Source of the DNA: Perognathus longimembris pacificus
Lineage: Eukaryota; Chordata; Mammalia; Rodentia; Heteromyidae
Direction: 5' to 3'
Assembly: GCF_023159225.1 (NCBI RefSeq)
Contig: NC_063169.1
Location: 58,553,934 to 58,617,933, forward strand
Length of the DNA stretch: 64,000 bases
A model generated the notes under the pieces. That model was not told the origin of the DNA. It made no database searches and was given only the letters and a program-made list of their open reading frames with translations. How positions within the stretch are numbered: the stretch's first letter is position 1; each line of letters opens with the position of its first letter. Made by a program: the position numbers and the translations under genes. Below are positions 36,843-49,531 of the stretch, in pieces.

Positions 36843-37080
36843 AAAAACAAAATCGTAGATGGAAAAAGATTTTCCTTTTTATTAAATATAAGTAGCAGTA
36901 GTCAATTTAAGGAAAGTGTTAATACAACTTGCTTTTTATTCTGCCCAGTCTGTTAAGCAATTTGCCTCCTGGTTAATCATCCTGTGGTCAACATATACTT
37001 ATTTCCCAGAGATCTGACTCTATTTGACCTTTTTTAAGAAAATCTTTCATAGCTGTGAGTTTTAAAGCACTAAAGAACCT

Positions 37081-37175
37081 AAAAGGGATGACATTGATCA
37101 AGATGCATTATACTCATAAGCTGCTTTGTTGACTGGCAACTCCATTATACAACCACTTAAAGGCAATAAAAAAGA
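37081..37175 (+). mobile_element. L1 3'-UTR fragment (sense)
   Basis: 'gacattgatcaagatgcatt' and 'gctttgttgactggcaactc', ending in 'ggcaataaaaaagaaaag', match the L1 3'-UTR family seen antisense at 9.2 and 16.2 kb. Confidence 0.55.
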
Positions 37176-39957
37176 AAAGAATTTACCCATAATGCAACAG
37201 GCTTAATGTTTGAGAAGACCTAACCGATTGAGTGTAACTCTCTACCTGTTTTTTTTTTTTCCCCCTTTAAATAAGGTCCACATATAGAAAAATAAAAGTT
37301 AGCTACAGGTTGAAGGTGTCCCAAGATGCCAGTTGTAAACAGAACCCTTCTCATTTTCAGTCAGAGGCTGGAGAAAATTGGTTTCCTGTCATTGACTCAA
37401 AGACAATTGCCTTGAGAATTTCAGTCTATGAGACTGGAAGCTGCCATTTTTTGGTGACAGCCACCTCTGTTCCTGCCAGAGAAGATTCATTCTTGGCCTT
37501 GACCTTCTTGACCCTCTGGTAACTCTTGACAGGGCTTGTCAGTTCTGCCCTTTATTGCTTGGGACCAGATGGACTTTTTCAATCTCCCTTGCTGCCCTGG
37601 TTTTAACCTCCTTCCATCCTGTCCTAGATGTATACCTCACTACAGCTACTATTATTTCTTCTTTCAGATTCTTTCTCTTCTATGCAAAAGTTCAGCAGTT
37701 GGCCTTTCCTGAGAAGTCCATACTTGATTGAGTCCAAGTTTAGTGTTTATCTCTGGTTCTTTCCTTCCATCTTGTAGTTTGAACACGAGGGCATGAGGGT
37801 TTCCTATTTGCCTGCCAGCTTCCTTTCTTCTCTCCTGGTACAGTTTTAGCCTCCTGATGAGTCACTTCCCTGTGGTCATACTTGATTTCCTCTTTCGTTT
37901 AACTGTGCCTTTTTGCCTTTTGTTTTTTGGGTTGTTGTATTTAAAAAAAAAAAAAAACAACCAAAAACCTCCATTCCTTACATCCTTGTTTATCAGGAAA
38001 GAAGTACACCCCTCCTGGTGCTCCTGCACTCTGATGTAACCATTTACTTCTATCTGCGCATTGTCTCATTTTACGTTAAGCTTACTATGATTTTCTGAGG
38101 TCTCCGTCCTTTATGTACAAATGTTACCTCTCAACTCCAGCTTGGCACCTTCTTGGGCTTTCCTTCACTTTGCATATATTTGGCTTATGTAACCCATGTA
38201 TAGAATGCTTACCTTGTTTTAATTCTAAAATTATTTTCTTAGCACCCAGAGCTACAAATATTTTTCGCACAGACTTTTTATTTCATAGATTCCATTTTTC
38301 TCTGTTTTTTTCTCTTCAATTGCATATTTATTACAAACACATCTCTTTTTTTAACAACTATTTTATTTGCACCTCAGAGTAAATATTCTTTCTACTAAGT
38401 TCGTTATTTCTGTCATGCTAAAGTTCAGTTTCTCTGTATGACACTACATAATTTTCTCCTTAGCTATTTTTACTCAGATTTTTAAAAAAATTATTTTAAG
38501 CAACTAAAAAAGTTTAATGTAATTACTTAAAATAAAAGTAAGTTGCCATGAGTACAATTTTAATATGGGTTTATTGCCAACTAAAGTCAAACACAACAGA
38601 GTTATCTTAAACCTGAAGAGTTTTATACAAAGAAATGTTCTTTTTTCAATTTTTGCTTTGCTTGGAATTGTCTGTGTTTACATCATTTTTATTTTATCTG
38701 TGCCCTTTCCCTTTTATGTTAATTGCTTGGCACCCAATAATTCTTACCTTAATTTTATTGAAATAATTGATTTATTTGCAATGGCATTACTTTCAGTTTT
38801 TTCTTATCTTAAATTTATGTGGGAGTCAGAGTACAGGTTCTTAGGGGTTATGTCACTAAGTGACAATTCTTTTTTTAATTTTGGACAGGAAATAATTCTA
38901 TATTTATCTCAATTCTATATAATTATATGTTTATCTCATTGCTATGTTTATGTCATGTCTGCTTTTTTTAGAGAAGGCTAGTGCATTTTGTTGATGAATC
39001 AAAACAACAATAATGTGAGAACTAGTCTCTGTTTTCCTAATGGTTGCTCAAATGATTAATCAGAAGATGCATAGAAATACCTCAAATTGTGTATTTCTTC
39101 ATGTTTAGTGAGTCTAATATTAACCATTGATTTTTTCTTTTATAATGGTAGTTGAACCTTGGCTATATGAACTAGAATCTTTTCAAGCATGACTGAATTC
39201 AAAGTCTGTGCAAGGCCACTTTTATTTTGGAAACCTTCAGAAATTCTGGAAGTTCAGGCATTAAAATTAGTTATTTATGATTTTAGACAACATAGTAAAA
39301 AGTTTATTTTCAGCTCTAACTCTCAAAATCCTCCATAATTAAGTTTTTATGCAGATTTTCCCCAAGCATTTTCTAATTATGAGATATGTTTTAATCTTTC
39401 TATAGACATGAAAATAAAAACAAAGTTAGCCTTGCTACCATCTTTTCCCAGAACAGAGTAGCAATTATATTATTGTGTAATTAACACATATATACATAAG
39501 ATACTCTGAAGATAGCAGTTCTTGGGAACTTTTCTGTTCTTTCACAAATTGTTTGTATATGTAATTGCATTTCATGTGATTTGTGTATTTACACTCATGT
39601 TGTGTTTTCGGTACATGTTAGAATGTTTATTCCATATCCCAGATTGTTCTTTTTACCACTCAGTGTCTGGATGACAAAGACACACATAACTATTGACTTC
39701 AACGAAACCGTAGCCCAAGAACAGAGGGACTCTGCTGCCTTGGGGCTTTGTGTCCGGATCTGGCACATGGATGTGCTTTTCCTCGTGACTAAATGAGTTT
39801 CTGGCTCTTTGGTTTTAAAGAAATCATTTGGTTAAAAACATGATGATTCGGTGCCCAGGGACAGAAACACACAACCAGTTCTGCAATCTCTAAGTGGGAA
39901 ACTGATTTTTAAGAAAGCCACCAAGTTAGACATCTAGGTGTTTCTTTCCCATTTTAG

Positions 39958-40116
39958 ATGGAGATGTAACAGTTAACTTTGAAAATTCAAACGGGCACAT
40001 GATACCCATCGGAGAGGAATCTACCCCAGAGGAAAATGTAGGAAAGTCTGAAGAAGGTAATGGCTCTGTGTCTGAGAAAACACCACCTCGGGAAGAAAAG
40101 GCAGAAGATAAGAAAG
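39958..40116 (+). CDS. PHACTR2: PHACTR2 coding exon 3 of 8
   Basis: The exon encodes (D)GDVTVNFENSNGHMIPIG, then EESTPEENVGKSEEGNGSV, then SEKTPPREEKAEDKK. It is PHACTR2 linker sequence just after the first RPEL. It is Glu/Lys/Ser-rich, with no membrane segment or catalytic motif, and is probably disordered. The acceptor is 'tttcccattttag' ending at 39957 and the donor is 'aagaaag|gtaaaa' at 40117. The length of 159 nt is 2+156+1, so the phase is the same as in the two upstream exons. Confidence 0.95.
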
Positions 40117-43049
40117 GTAAAATAAAGAGAAACACATATTGTTTCCTTTAGTACAGCTCAATGTCAAGAACCTGGCCCTTAGGCTCCCAATAGTGAATCT
40201 AAACCATTAGTTTACAGCGAGGAAGTTTGCAGGTGCCAAGAAAACAGAATTGATAACTAGGGAAAGAAATAGTATGAGTTCCTTGAGAGGAAGTGTTGGT
40301 AGCATAAGTGTATCATTCGCTTTTTTATTAGAGGATTAAAGGTAATAATCTGAGCAAGCAGGCTCTTGAAATATAAGAGGTATCTACGAATATCCTTCCT
40401 TAGTAGCTTTTTCCTTAAGATCTTAAAAAAGTAAGACACTGAAACCATTTTCTTAGCTGTTTCCAGCTGGCCTTGGTAAGCACCTCAACACAGACAAATA
40501 CCAACTCTCAACATGGGTCTCTCAGCCCAGAGCTCCCTTTCTAGTTCTGAGACTGAGCTAGCAGGTGTCATCCACACACCCAATATTAGAGGTTCTAGAC
40601 ATTTTTAAGGGAGACCTAGAAAGAGGTCATTCCTAGAGATGCCACAGCCTCTGCCCCAGAATCTGTCTGTGAACTGGACATTTCAAAATGAGCCAGGACC
40701 ACATTGGAAGACTTCTTAAAAGACGCTGACTTCCAGAGTGAATGTGCTACTATAGATTCAGACACTCCAACATCCATAAATTCTAGGCTGTGGTTAGATT
40801 ACAGCTCTATACCACTGCTATTATGGGTAGACAACCCAGTGGGAATCCCACAGGGAGAAAAGTTTTTCTGGAAGTTTCTAGCTGACTCTATGAAGCCTAG
40901 AAGGGAAGCTCAGGAAAGAGATTGTTTTCTGCTTTAGAAAGCTCACCTCTGAGTTGGATGGCAACATGTTCTTCAAACTTTATTTGGGTTCCATAGACAT
41001 TGAGAACTGCTAGAAATCACTAAAAGTGAACTTCTCTTCCTCTGTTCGTGACCAAGAGCCTCCTAAGATGAGGAACTTTGATGGCTTTTGTTAAGCAGAC
41101 CTAGTAACAGAAATTACCTTTTCTGGAAAGTGCGCAACCACTTTTAATTCTTTGCATATAATGAAACCCTTAAAAGCATTAGAAATCTAGATTAATCATA
41201 TGTTGGGAAATGTATCATTTTACTTTATTCAAATATTAAGCACAGTATTCACAGGCCCTAGCTTGCTCCACTGAAGAACTTTCTGCTTATTAACAATGAT
41301 TGCAAGAACTTAATCCTTTTAATGGCATTTCTGAGACATAACAGAAACTAGACTTACATTTTAAAGGACTTCAGCTGAAAGTATTAATGCAATTAGTGAC
41401 TTCTTTTGGGGTTTTGTGTTGTTTTGTTTTAAGTTCAACTGTCCTGTTTGAACTAACTGTTAACTTTCAGATCCATCGTGTGTCATTTGTCCCTGGTCTG
41501 TGTGACTGTCATTGTCACTCCCTGACCAGCCAGACTTCAAAGGAAATGTTGGCCTTATCAAGCAAATAAAATGTGTCTGACAGGCTTATATTTTACAAAG
41601 ATTGAGTTGAGGACAGCATCTTGCTGGGCGAGTTAGAAGGTAAGGAGAGGGAAATGCACAAATGTTGGCATGGAACTCCCTCTGGACAGAGCTCACGCAG
41701 GCCCATGCTGGTAACGAAGGGAAGTCTAGGTTCGGGAACCACCTCCTGAGTCTAAAAAAGAATGTCACTCATAACGAATATTTCAGAGAATTTTGTTCAG
41801 TAGAAAATGCCCTACGAATGAGGATAATTGTTTTATTTCCCTAGTAAGACCCCATCGGAGTCTGAAAACTAGCCTGATTCACTTGGCTTCTCCTCCTCCT
41901 CTAGTCTTACTCCTTGTCTGAGTTCACTTCCATTCAGCCCACCATCCCAGATGCTTAACCTCAATTCTGGGGTTTCATACTCCATCTGCATGAACACAGC
42001 TTACTCATGGCATTATTTCCTGTACTAATTGGCTGTATTTACAAAGCCACATCATTGGCCTTTAAAGTCCTAGATGCTTGCTTGCCACATTGCTTTGTAA
42101 GACAATATCTCGATATGTTACTATTTGAACCATCAATGTTGAAGAAAACGAAGTATATGGCAGGTGATAACCTTCACGCTTAATCTGTGGCTCAGTCCTA
42201 CCCAGACCACACAGCTATTGCTGGGCTTCCCAAGCCATCTGATTCAGTGGTTGGTACAGCAGTCCTCAGCTTCCTCTGCTACTACTGGAGACTTCTTCCA
42301 CAAGTCTCCATTATGTTCCATGTAACGGTTTGTTAGAAATCTTAAAATTGTTTAACATTATTTCTATTGAGTTATTATGAAGGGTGTTCAGCAATGCGCC
42401 TGTGAGGAACACCTTCCTTGTTCTGTAATAATGAAAGTCCATCATGGATAAGACCTTGGTGGAGGCTAGGAAAGGAGTGGAGAATGAGAGTCAATCATTG
42501 GTGGAAGAGGAGGCCCCAGTGCTTGCAGGCAGTTGCAGTACAAGGTGCAAAACATAACAGATGAGGATCTTGAGTACCCCACGCTAGAGAGCCCAGAGCA
42601 GAGACCAGTTTCTTCTCTGTGCAAACTAAGACCTGGAGGAGACAGGGAGGTCGTCAGGTAAAGGAGATGACCAGGTGCAGAATGCATGCAGTTTGGGGCT
42701 GGTTGTAGGGATTGTTGGACTCACACTGCATGTAGAGGCAGGAGCCATGCCTGGAAGCAGACAGCTTGTTTTCCTGACTATAGCACTATGAAATCTTGTG
42801 TTCTGACAAAACCAAAGGGAGCAGGCACCTCCTTCTTAACCTCCTCTTGGGAAGATAATATTCTATTCTTCATCATTTTTTTCCATGTCATCAAGAAACA
42901 AACCACACGTCTTAAGGAATTACCTCCCAAATACAGGTAAAGAGTCTGTCTTCTACTGATTATGTGTCAATAACTATCAACCAATCCATGACACTCGTGG
43001 ACTAGACCCACATTTTAGAGCACTGTGTTTAATGGGATATAAAATTTCA

Positions 43050-43160
43050 GACATCCAGATGAGTGGGACATACCTGTGATCCTAGCACTTGGGGGGCTTG
43101 AGGCAGGAGATCATTCTAGGCTAACCTGGGCTACATAGTGACACTGTCTGAATAATTAGT
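43050..43160 (+). mobile_element. B1-type SINE
   Basis: 'acctgtgatcctagcacttg' and 'ctaacctgggctacatagtg'. Confidence 0.75.
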
Positions 43161-43247
43161 TAAATAAATAACATTTCCAAACTGAAGACACTTTCAATTT
43201 ATTCAGAAAACATAACCTCTTTATATTCATGTGCACACAAACACATA

Positions 43248-43273
43248 TCACACACACACACACACACACACAC
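43248..43273. repeat. CA microsatellite
   Basis: Uninterrupted CA run. Confidence 0.88.
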
Positions 43274-43487
43274 AATTTTGAAATCACCAGAGTGAAAGAC
43301 ACTCAGTGATAACTGACTGTGTTGGAAGAGTATAGAGCGAGCTCCAGGTTTTTAAAGGAACAGCGGAGTTAGGCTTGTATCCATTTTCTCTCCATTGGGG
43401 AGAAACTTCTTAGCCATCACAGAGCAACCCATCCCTTCCCTCCCAGAGCCCTAGGCTGGATTCCTTGTGTTATTACTTTATTTTATT

Positions 43488-43566
43488 ATTTATGATGCTG
43501 GGATTGAACCTGAGTGACTGCATACACTCACCATATTCTTTGCTACTGAGCTCTCTCACCAGCCCA
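43488..43566 (-). mobile_element. ID-like SINE monomer (antisense)
   Basis: 'gatgctgggattgaacctga' and 'gctactgagctctctcacca' form an antisense tRNA-derived unit. Confidence 0.55.
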
Positions 43567-43848
43567 TCTATGAGGTATAATTTTAGAAGTGAAAACCCAT
43601 AGCAGACCAGGAGTGGATTACTCACTAGTCTGTTGTTAAGGGAAAGGAAGTGGGGCATTGCTTGCAGTATGAAGGAGAACACAAGTTCCACACAGTGCAG
43701 ATCACTTTGTTATCCTTATGGATAACATAATGATTGGGCTTGGTCTGCGTGTGTGATATTGTTTTCACTGTGTGCCACATTGGGTCATTCTCGGTTCTAC
43801 TAGACTTATGTCCATTATTATTTTTTAAATGTTGAAATTGAAGACTTT

Positions 43849-44062
43849 ATTTTTTATTTATTTATTTATTGCCAGTCCTGGGCCTTGGACTCAGGGCCGG
43901 AGCACTGTCCCTGGCTTCTTTTTGCTCAAGGCTAGCACTCTGCCACTTGAGCCACAGCGCCACTTCTGGCCGTTTTCTATATATATGTGGTGCAGGGGAA
44001 TCAAACCCAGGGCTTCATGTATATGAGGCAAGCACTCTTGCCACTAGGCCACATTCCCAGCC
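43849..44062 (-). mobile_element. ID-dimer SINE (antisense), first of a tandem pair
   Basis: The tail is a (TTTA)n run, then 'gccagtcctgggccttggac', ending 'cattcccagcc'. 'tatgtccatta' occurs left of it (43807-43817) and right of it (44063-44073). About 30 bases of unexplained sequence lie between the left copy and the tail. Confidence 0.85.
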
Positions 44063-44094
44063 TATGTCCATTATTATTATTATTATTATTATTT

Positions 44095-44290
44095 TGCCAG
44101 TCCTGGGGCATGAGCTCAAGGCCTGAGCACTGTCCCTGGCTTCTTTTTGCTCAAGGCTAGCACTCTGCCACTTGAGCCACAGCACCACTTCTGGCCATTT
44201 TCTATATATGTGGTGCTGGGGAATTGAACCCAGGGCTTCATGTATACGAGGCAGGCGCTCTTGCCACTAGGCCATATTCCCAGCCCCAAC
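44095..44290 (-). mobile_element. ID-dimer SINE (antisense), second of a tandem pair
   Basis: It is preceded by an (ATT)n run and followed by a third copy of 'tatgtccatta' at 44291-44301, so it landed in the target duplication left by its neighbour. Confidence 0.88.
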
Positions 44291-44514
44291 TATGTCCATT
44301 AGAACCTGGCTCAGGTCTGTTGGGCAATGCTGTACTGCACAGAACAGCTGAGGTAAAAGAAAAAATTATGTGAGGCAAAAATGCAAAGTAAATGTTGAGT
44401 AATAGGTTCATGTAAAAAAGGTAGAAGAGGCTGATTTCGGCTATAGCAACTAGGGAGGATCATAGTTGAGGCAGGGTAAAGGGGGAGTGTTAAAAGACAT
44501 AACCAGATATGATA

Positions 44515-44800
44515 GAACATCCCTGAAAGCTCAGATACTTAGGAGCAAGAAATAGGAGAATTGCAGTTTGAGACTAACCTGGGGGGAAAAATTAGGGACA
44601 TTCTAGGTGTGGTGACTCAAAGCTATAATCCCAACTACATGGAAGATACAGAGAGAAGATTTGTAGTCTGAAGCTGGACTGGAAAAAAGAATCAAGACCA
44701 TTGAAAAATAACATAAATCTAAACAGGGACTGAAGGTATAACTCAAGTGGCAGATCACCTGCATAACAAGTACATGACCCTTTGTTCAACCCACAGTATC

Positions 44801-44803
<3 letters not shown>
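44515..44803 (+). mobile_element. Degenerate B1/ID SINEs ending in GA repeat
   Basis: 'caaagctataatcccaacta' and 'ggtataactcaagtggcaga' are diverged B1 and ID parts. The unit runs into (GA)n at 44804. Confidence 0.55.

Positions 44804-44847
<44 letters not shown>
44804..44847. repeat. GA microsatellite at SINE tail
   Basis: About 22 GA units after a diverged SINE. A shorter GA run follows a truncated ID unit at 45791-45810. Confidence 0.9.
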
Positions 44848-44848
<1 letters not shown>

Positions 44849-45737
44849 TTTATTGGTTTTATTGATTAGCTTTCATAACTAAAATCATTATTATTTTAGA
44901 CATATGCCTGAACTGATAGAGGATATGATTTGAAAGAAGTAAGTCTTATTTCATCCTGACTAGAATAAGAAACAAACCAAAAGAAATGGTAATAAAATGT
45001 GAAACTTACCGCCATTAAAGCTCTTTCATTCACAAATGGAAAGATATACCCATTGAAGGCTGCATTTTGTCTTAACACTGTCTTATGTTGTTAACTGTGC
45101 TCCATTTGTCAAGATATGGACCAGAACCATTTTTTAAAAAATTATTTTCATTGCAAAATCAATCCCTATGAGAAAGATAGAGGTGTGACTATACAAATAA
45201 ACTTACACATTTCCACTTTCACTACTAATGATATTATTTCACTTCTCCAGAACCTGGGGCAGGCCTCTGTGTTTCTCTTTGTGATTGTCTTCTATGAATT
45301 TTAGTGTTTGTCTTTTCAAGGTCATTTGTTGATGTTTCCATGACAAAACAAAATATCCGGTGGCCTCTGCTCCCTCCTGACCCATCAGCCCATCGTTGTG
45401 CTGCAAGTTCACAGGGCAGAGGAAGTTCTTGTTGAACAGGAAGCTGCCCTGACGTGCTGGGGAAGCTTGGGAACTTTCATGGAAAGCAGTTCACTGTTCA
45501 GAGCACGTGACTCCTATCCTTCTCCTCCACAGTCTCCCTTAGCTGAGAGCATTGCATACACAGTATACTTCACCTTGCTGAGACCGCACTGGAATCCCTT
45601 CCAGGTTGATCAGACTTGAGTTCTCAGAGGATACTGAGTCGAGTCTAATTGTTTTGGCTCTCAGTCCTCACCAAGGGTGATACATGCCAAGTACTCGTTT
45701 GTCATTCTGAAAGATCCTTCAGTTATTAATTTGGAGG

Positions 45738-45793
45738 CAAGAGGCATGGCTCAAGTGGTAGAGTACCTTCCTTGCAAGTGCATTGCATTCAGA
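45738..45793 (+). mobile_element. Truncated ID SINE ending in GA repeat
   Basis: 'ggcatggctcaagtggtaga' is box A of an ID unit, cut short by (GA)n. Confidence 0.55.
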
Positions 45794-46132
45794 GAGAGAG
45801 AGAGAGAGAATGTTTTGTCCAGTTTAGTGATCATCCAGCCACCATAGATTAGAGGCTAGAATTGGGGCCCTAGCTTTGTGGATACTTAGGTTGAACAAAA
45901 CAAATTGTGTCACAAATTTCACCAAAGGAGTCATTGGTATACTCAGAATATGCCCAACATATCTTTCAGACTTGGATTCCCCACCCCCCCGACTTACACT
46001 ACCTGATGGAGTTGCCAACCATCTTGTTTCCAAAGTGCCAAGCAGCCCCATGTGTGTACCGCTGTCACTGTGTCTTGCTCCTGCTGTTTATGTGTCTGTA
46101 CCAGTCTGCTCTGTTCACTTTCTCATTTGTAG

Positions 46133-46372
46133 AGAACACTGAAAACCACTCTGAAACACCGGCAGCGCCTGCTCTACCTCCTTCAGCTCCTCCTAAGCCT
46201 AAACCCAAACCTAAACCCAAAAAATCACCTGTGCCTCCCAAAGGGGCCACTGCCGGGGCAAGCCACAAAGGTGACGATGCACCTCCCAGTAAAAAAAATG
46301 CCAAGGCTCCTGGTAAGCAGGGCCCTGTCCCTCCACCCAAACCGACAGGCCGAAACCCGACCCGAGAGGCTG
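46133..46372 (+). CDS. PHACTR2: PHACTR2 coding exon 4 of 8 (Pro/Lys-rich linker)
   Basis: The exon encodes (E)NTENHSETPAAPALPPSA, a PKPKPKPKPKK run, then SPVPPKGATAGASHKG, then a second Pro/Lys stretch ending GPVPPPKPTGRNPTREA. This is the proline-rich part of the PHACTR2 linker; PPxP-type repeats could bind SH3 or WW domains (inference). The acceptor is 'ctcatttgtag' ending at 46132 and the donor is 'gaggctg|gtgagt' at 46373. It is 240 nt and phase-compatible with both neighbours. The Pro-Lys run is coded by a short near-repeat at about 46195-46225 that could vary in length. The open frame also extends left into intron, but the splice-site match and family sequence put the border at 46133. 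Confidence 0.95.
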
Positions 46373-49051
46373 GTGAGTATCTCCCCAGGGCATTGTGGGC
46401 TTGAGTTCAGGGTGCTGGGCTCTGGGAAGGGGAAAGTGTGGCTCATTTGGCACATCAGGATATAAAACCATTGATGCAACTTGGACAGAGAATGTCCCAG
46501 GGACTCCGCTGTAGCTGTCTGCAAATGACAGTCAACCAGGTGATTAGTTCACCTTGATCGGGGCAACTATGCCTTAATCTTGTTGAACCTACTCCAGTTG
46601 GCTCCCTGTCAATAATGCTGGCAAATATGACATTATGCACATAGTGAATGACCTTCTGTCTGTTAAGAGTCTAAACGTTTTTCATTGCTGTAGGCTTTGT
46701 TTTAAAGTGTCTTAGATTGGCATGTTAGACTATGCCATGTAGGTAGCTGGTATAGTTGCTGGGTGTCTCCTCCACTAAATGACAAATGATTCATATACTT
46801 AATTCAACTCAACCCCTATTGCCTTCTACTCCAGTTAAAACTATTCCAGTGGAGTTGAAAGTCGCAAGGCAAAATATCCCTGTGTGGTAGAGTTACAAGT
46901 TGCTTCCACAGGTCACCAGCGGACAGTAGCATCTTGTGTTGTAGATCCAGCTTTCCTTTCTACTCTAACCTACTCCACGTAGAGTAGAACTTGCATTCCT
47001 CTAGTAAAGTGGAATAAAGATGCCTTCTGGGCCATCTAGTTTTGCAGAGGCTGTTAATCACAGTTTACATACTCAGAGGCTTTTCTCCATTAACATGTGC
47101 ATAAAGCTCTTCTGTATTTCTGTAGATCTTATTTTCCTTATTATCCTCAGCAATGATGTACTAGGATCTGTCTTAATGTTGATCTGTTTGTGTTCCCCCT
47201 TGTAATGTATATCCATCCTACTCAAATTTAGAGAATGGTTGACAGAATATCAGCCCTCTCTAACTGCAAAAGACCTCATTCCCTGGGTTTCTCTCTTCCT
47301 ATCTTGGACCTTTCGTGTCTGGTCCCTTCCAGACAGCTCTAATATGAAATATTTCAGGGTGATGTACAGAGAATGCTTAAGGGCCATTTCCTGGGGGACA
47401 GCGTGCCATCCCGTGTTTGTGTCTAGTCTTGTTGCTGTGGGATTCCCAAATGGCCTCGCCATGCCTGGAGTGAGGCTGGCCCTGAGCTCCTTCTTAAAGT
47501 GAAGCCCCAACCATGACTCTGCCTTAGAGAATGAAGATCTCATTTTGCACATACTTCTTCCCTCCATCATTATTGGCATGCTAGGAGTTCACTAAGGACT
47601 AGGCTGGTTCTGCAATCGGCTGATATTTTATTTGAAGATTTATTTATGGACTCATGATTTTCCTAACAGAATATTACAGTCCTTTTATTTTTGACATTAC
47701 ATGTTAAGGCCTGAGGGGGCCTTTGTGTAAATAAGAATGTGACTATTCCTAGGGTTACCACAGAGAAACAAAGTCATTATGTAAGAATCTGTTCAAATCA
47801 CATACTGGTAACTTTCCTTCAGAGTCCTGCTCATACTCCATTTGTAACTACATAGAATTCTCTGCATGGTAGTTTTGTATTATTTGAATAATGCTGACCC
47901 TCACATAATAGGTCAAATGTGGCTCTCAACCTTCAATCTGATGTTTTAAGTTCTTAAACAACAGTTGTCACAAAATCTGCTCCCTCTGTTACTTAATGTG
48001 GTGGCCATATCACCAGCTGTTTGATTATCAGTAAGCTGTTTGAACCTTCTCTGCTTTGCAGGGAATTAAGAGTTAATCTCCCTTGTTTATTTTCTTTCTC
48101 ATTATTAACTGACAGTGGCACTTGTTTGTTTTTTTTTAAATTACAGTTGATTCCTACAAAGCCTGTCATATTGAAAAATACTTAGTGAAAAATATGATAT
48201 GGCTTACATTTGTCTTCCAGGTGTTAATAATTTTATTCCTTAAGACAGGGTAAAATTAAACTTATCTGTTATGAAAGAATTTTCCAAAAATTTATTAGAA
48301 TATTATTAGAATTGATAGATGGAAGAGATTCCATCAAACTTACCTAAGTAAATAGTGGAGCATGTCTAGGCACAAAAATCTTTGTTGAAAAAAATTAATT
48401 TGAATAGGCTTAGAATGCAAGAGTATGCTTAGTGAATTTGTCTTGCAAGGAGAGGTAGCAACTTGGGTCATTCCAAAGACTAATGACAAGTCTAGATTTG
48501 GTGATGGAGAATTCTATATTATGTACAAATTATTTCAAGCCTGGACCTGTCACTACATGAAGTTGGCTCCTTCCACATACTAAAACTAACAAAGTCTTAC
48601 ATCTCATTAACTATTGCTTTGTTTGGGTTTCATCTTTGACTCTCCCAATTGACTTCAATGTAGTTATAATTCAAGTTAAGTTCAAATAGCATCAATGTGC
48701 AATGTCATTGCCACAATCTTAATAAGAGCTTTCCTAAGATTGCATTTATGTATGAAAGGTAGCTTAACCCCTCATGAGGAAGAAGTACATGCAACATTAT
48801 AATAGAAGAACAGTTAGAAGAAGTTACAGGTCATATAGGCCATGAAACAAAGAATATTCTCATAGGAGTTAAATATATTTCCGATGATGACGTGAAGAAG
48901 ATAATTGACTTTGCTTTTATACAAACAATTTAGTTAAAGACAGCTCTATCCAGAAGTGGGCAAATATACCATGGCCATCCTTTAAAGAGCCATTTGGAAC
49001 ACAAGCGAAAAGAATCATTAGATTTATGAATTCTGGCATCAGAGTTGTGGG

Positions 49052-49177
49052 AGGAATCAGGTGAGTTGGCACAAACCTGTACCAGTTACTCAGGAGCTCA
49101 GATAGTAGTATCACCTGAGCCCAGGAACCTCAGTCAAACCTAGACAATACAGTGAGACCTTGTCTTAAAAATAAAGC
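49052..49177 (+). mobile_element. B1-type SINE
   Basis: 'cagttactcaggagctcaga' and 'agtgagaccttgtcttaaaa' mark a diverged copy. Confidence 0.6.
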
Positions 49178-49457
49178 AGGATGCTAGTGGCTCATCTCTA
49201 GAATCCTAACTACTCAGGAGGCTGAGATCTGAAGACTATGGTTTGAAGCCAGCCCAGGAAGGAAAATCTGTAAGACTTGTATCTCCAGTATACTTCCAGA
49301 AAGATGGAAGTGGAGCTGTGGCTCATGTAATAGAGTAGCTAGCCATGAGCAAAAAAAAAAAAAAAACCACCAAAAACAAACAACAACAACAACAACAACA
49401 AAAAAAAACTCAGGAACAGCATCCAGGCCCTGAGTTTAAGCCTAAAGATTGGCTCTA
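49178..49457 (+). mobile_element. B1-plus-ID composite SINE with internal A/AAC-rich expansion
   Basis: 'ctactcaggaggctgagatc' and 'gtggagctgtggctcatgta' mark the unit. An A-run and (AAC)n at 49350-49408 interrupt the ID part before 'catccaggccctgagtttaa'. Confidence 0.75.
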
Positions 49458-49469
49458 TATCAAACACAA

Positions 49470-49531
49470 ACAGACACACACAGACACACACACACACACA
49501 CACACATACACACACACACAGAGACACACAC
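49470..49531. repeat. CA microsatellite at SINE tail
   Basis: CA run with a few GA and TA interruptions. Confidence 0.88.

Larger units (their letters stand above)
35665..39957 (+). other. PHACTR2 intron between coding exons 2 and 3
   Basis: This intron is AT-rich. It holds a B1-plus-ID composite (36640-36842), an L1 3'-UTR fragment (37081-37175) and a possible antisense L2-like stretch (about 37530-38230), recognised only by its general C/T-rich wording. The 138-aa open frame at 38565-38981 has no family resemblance. The remainder is unremarkable. Confidence 0.6.
40117..46132 (+). other. PHACTR2 intron between coding exons 3 and 4
   Basis: Repeats include a B1 (43050-43160), an antisense ID-like monomer (43488-43566), two tandem antisense ID dimers (43849-44287), degenerate B1/ID copies ending in GA repeats (44515-44847, 45738-45810) and a CA run (43248-43273). 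The stretch 40120-43040 has no repeat that I recognise. Within it 40490-40940 is an unremarkable unique-looking segment. Confidence 0.6.

Noticed and set aside
44311..44520. 69-aa minus-strand open frame next to the tandem SINEs
   Set aside because: Short, no motif, no splice or promoter context.
46190..46230. Telomere-like repeat 'cctaaacccaaacctaaaccc'
   Set aside because: It is in frame within a PHACTR2 exon and simply codes for Pro-Lys repeats.
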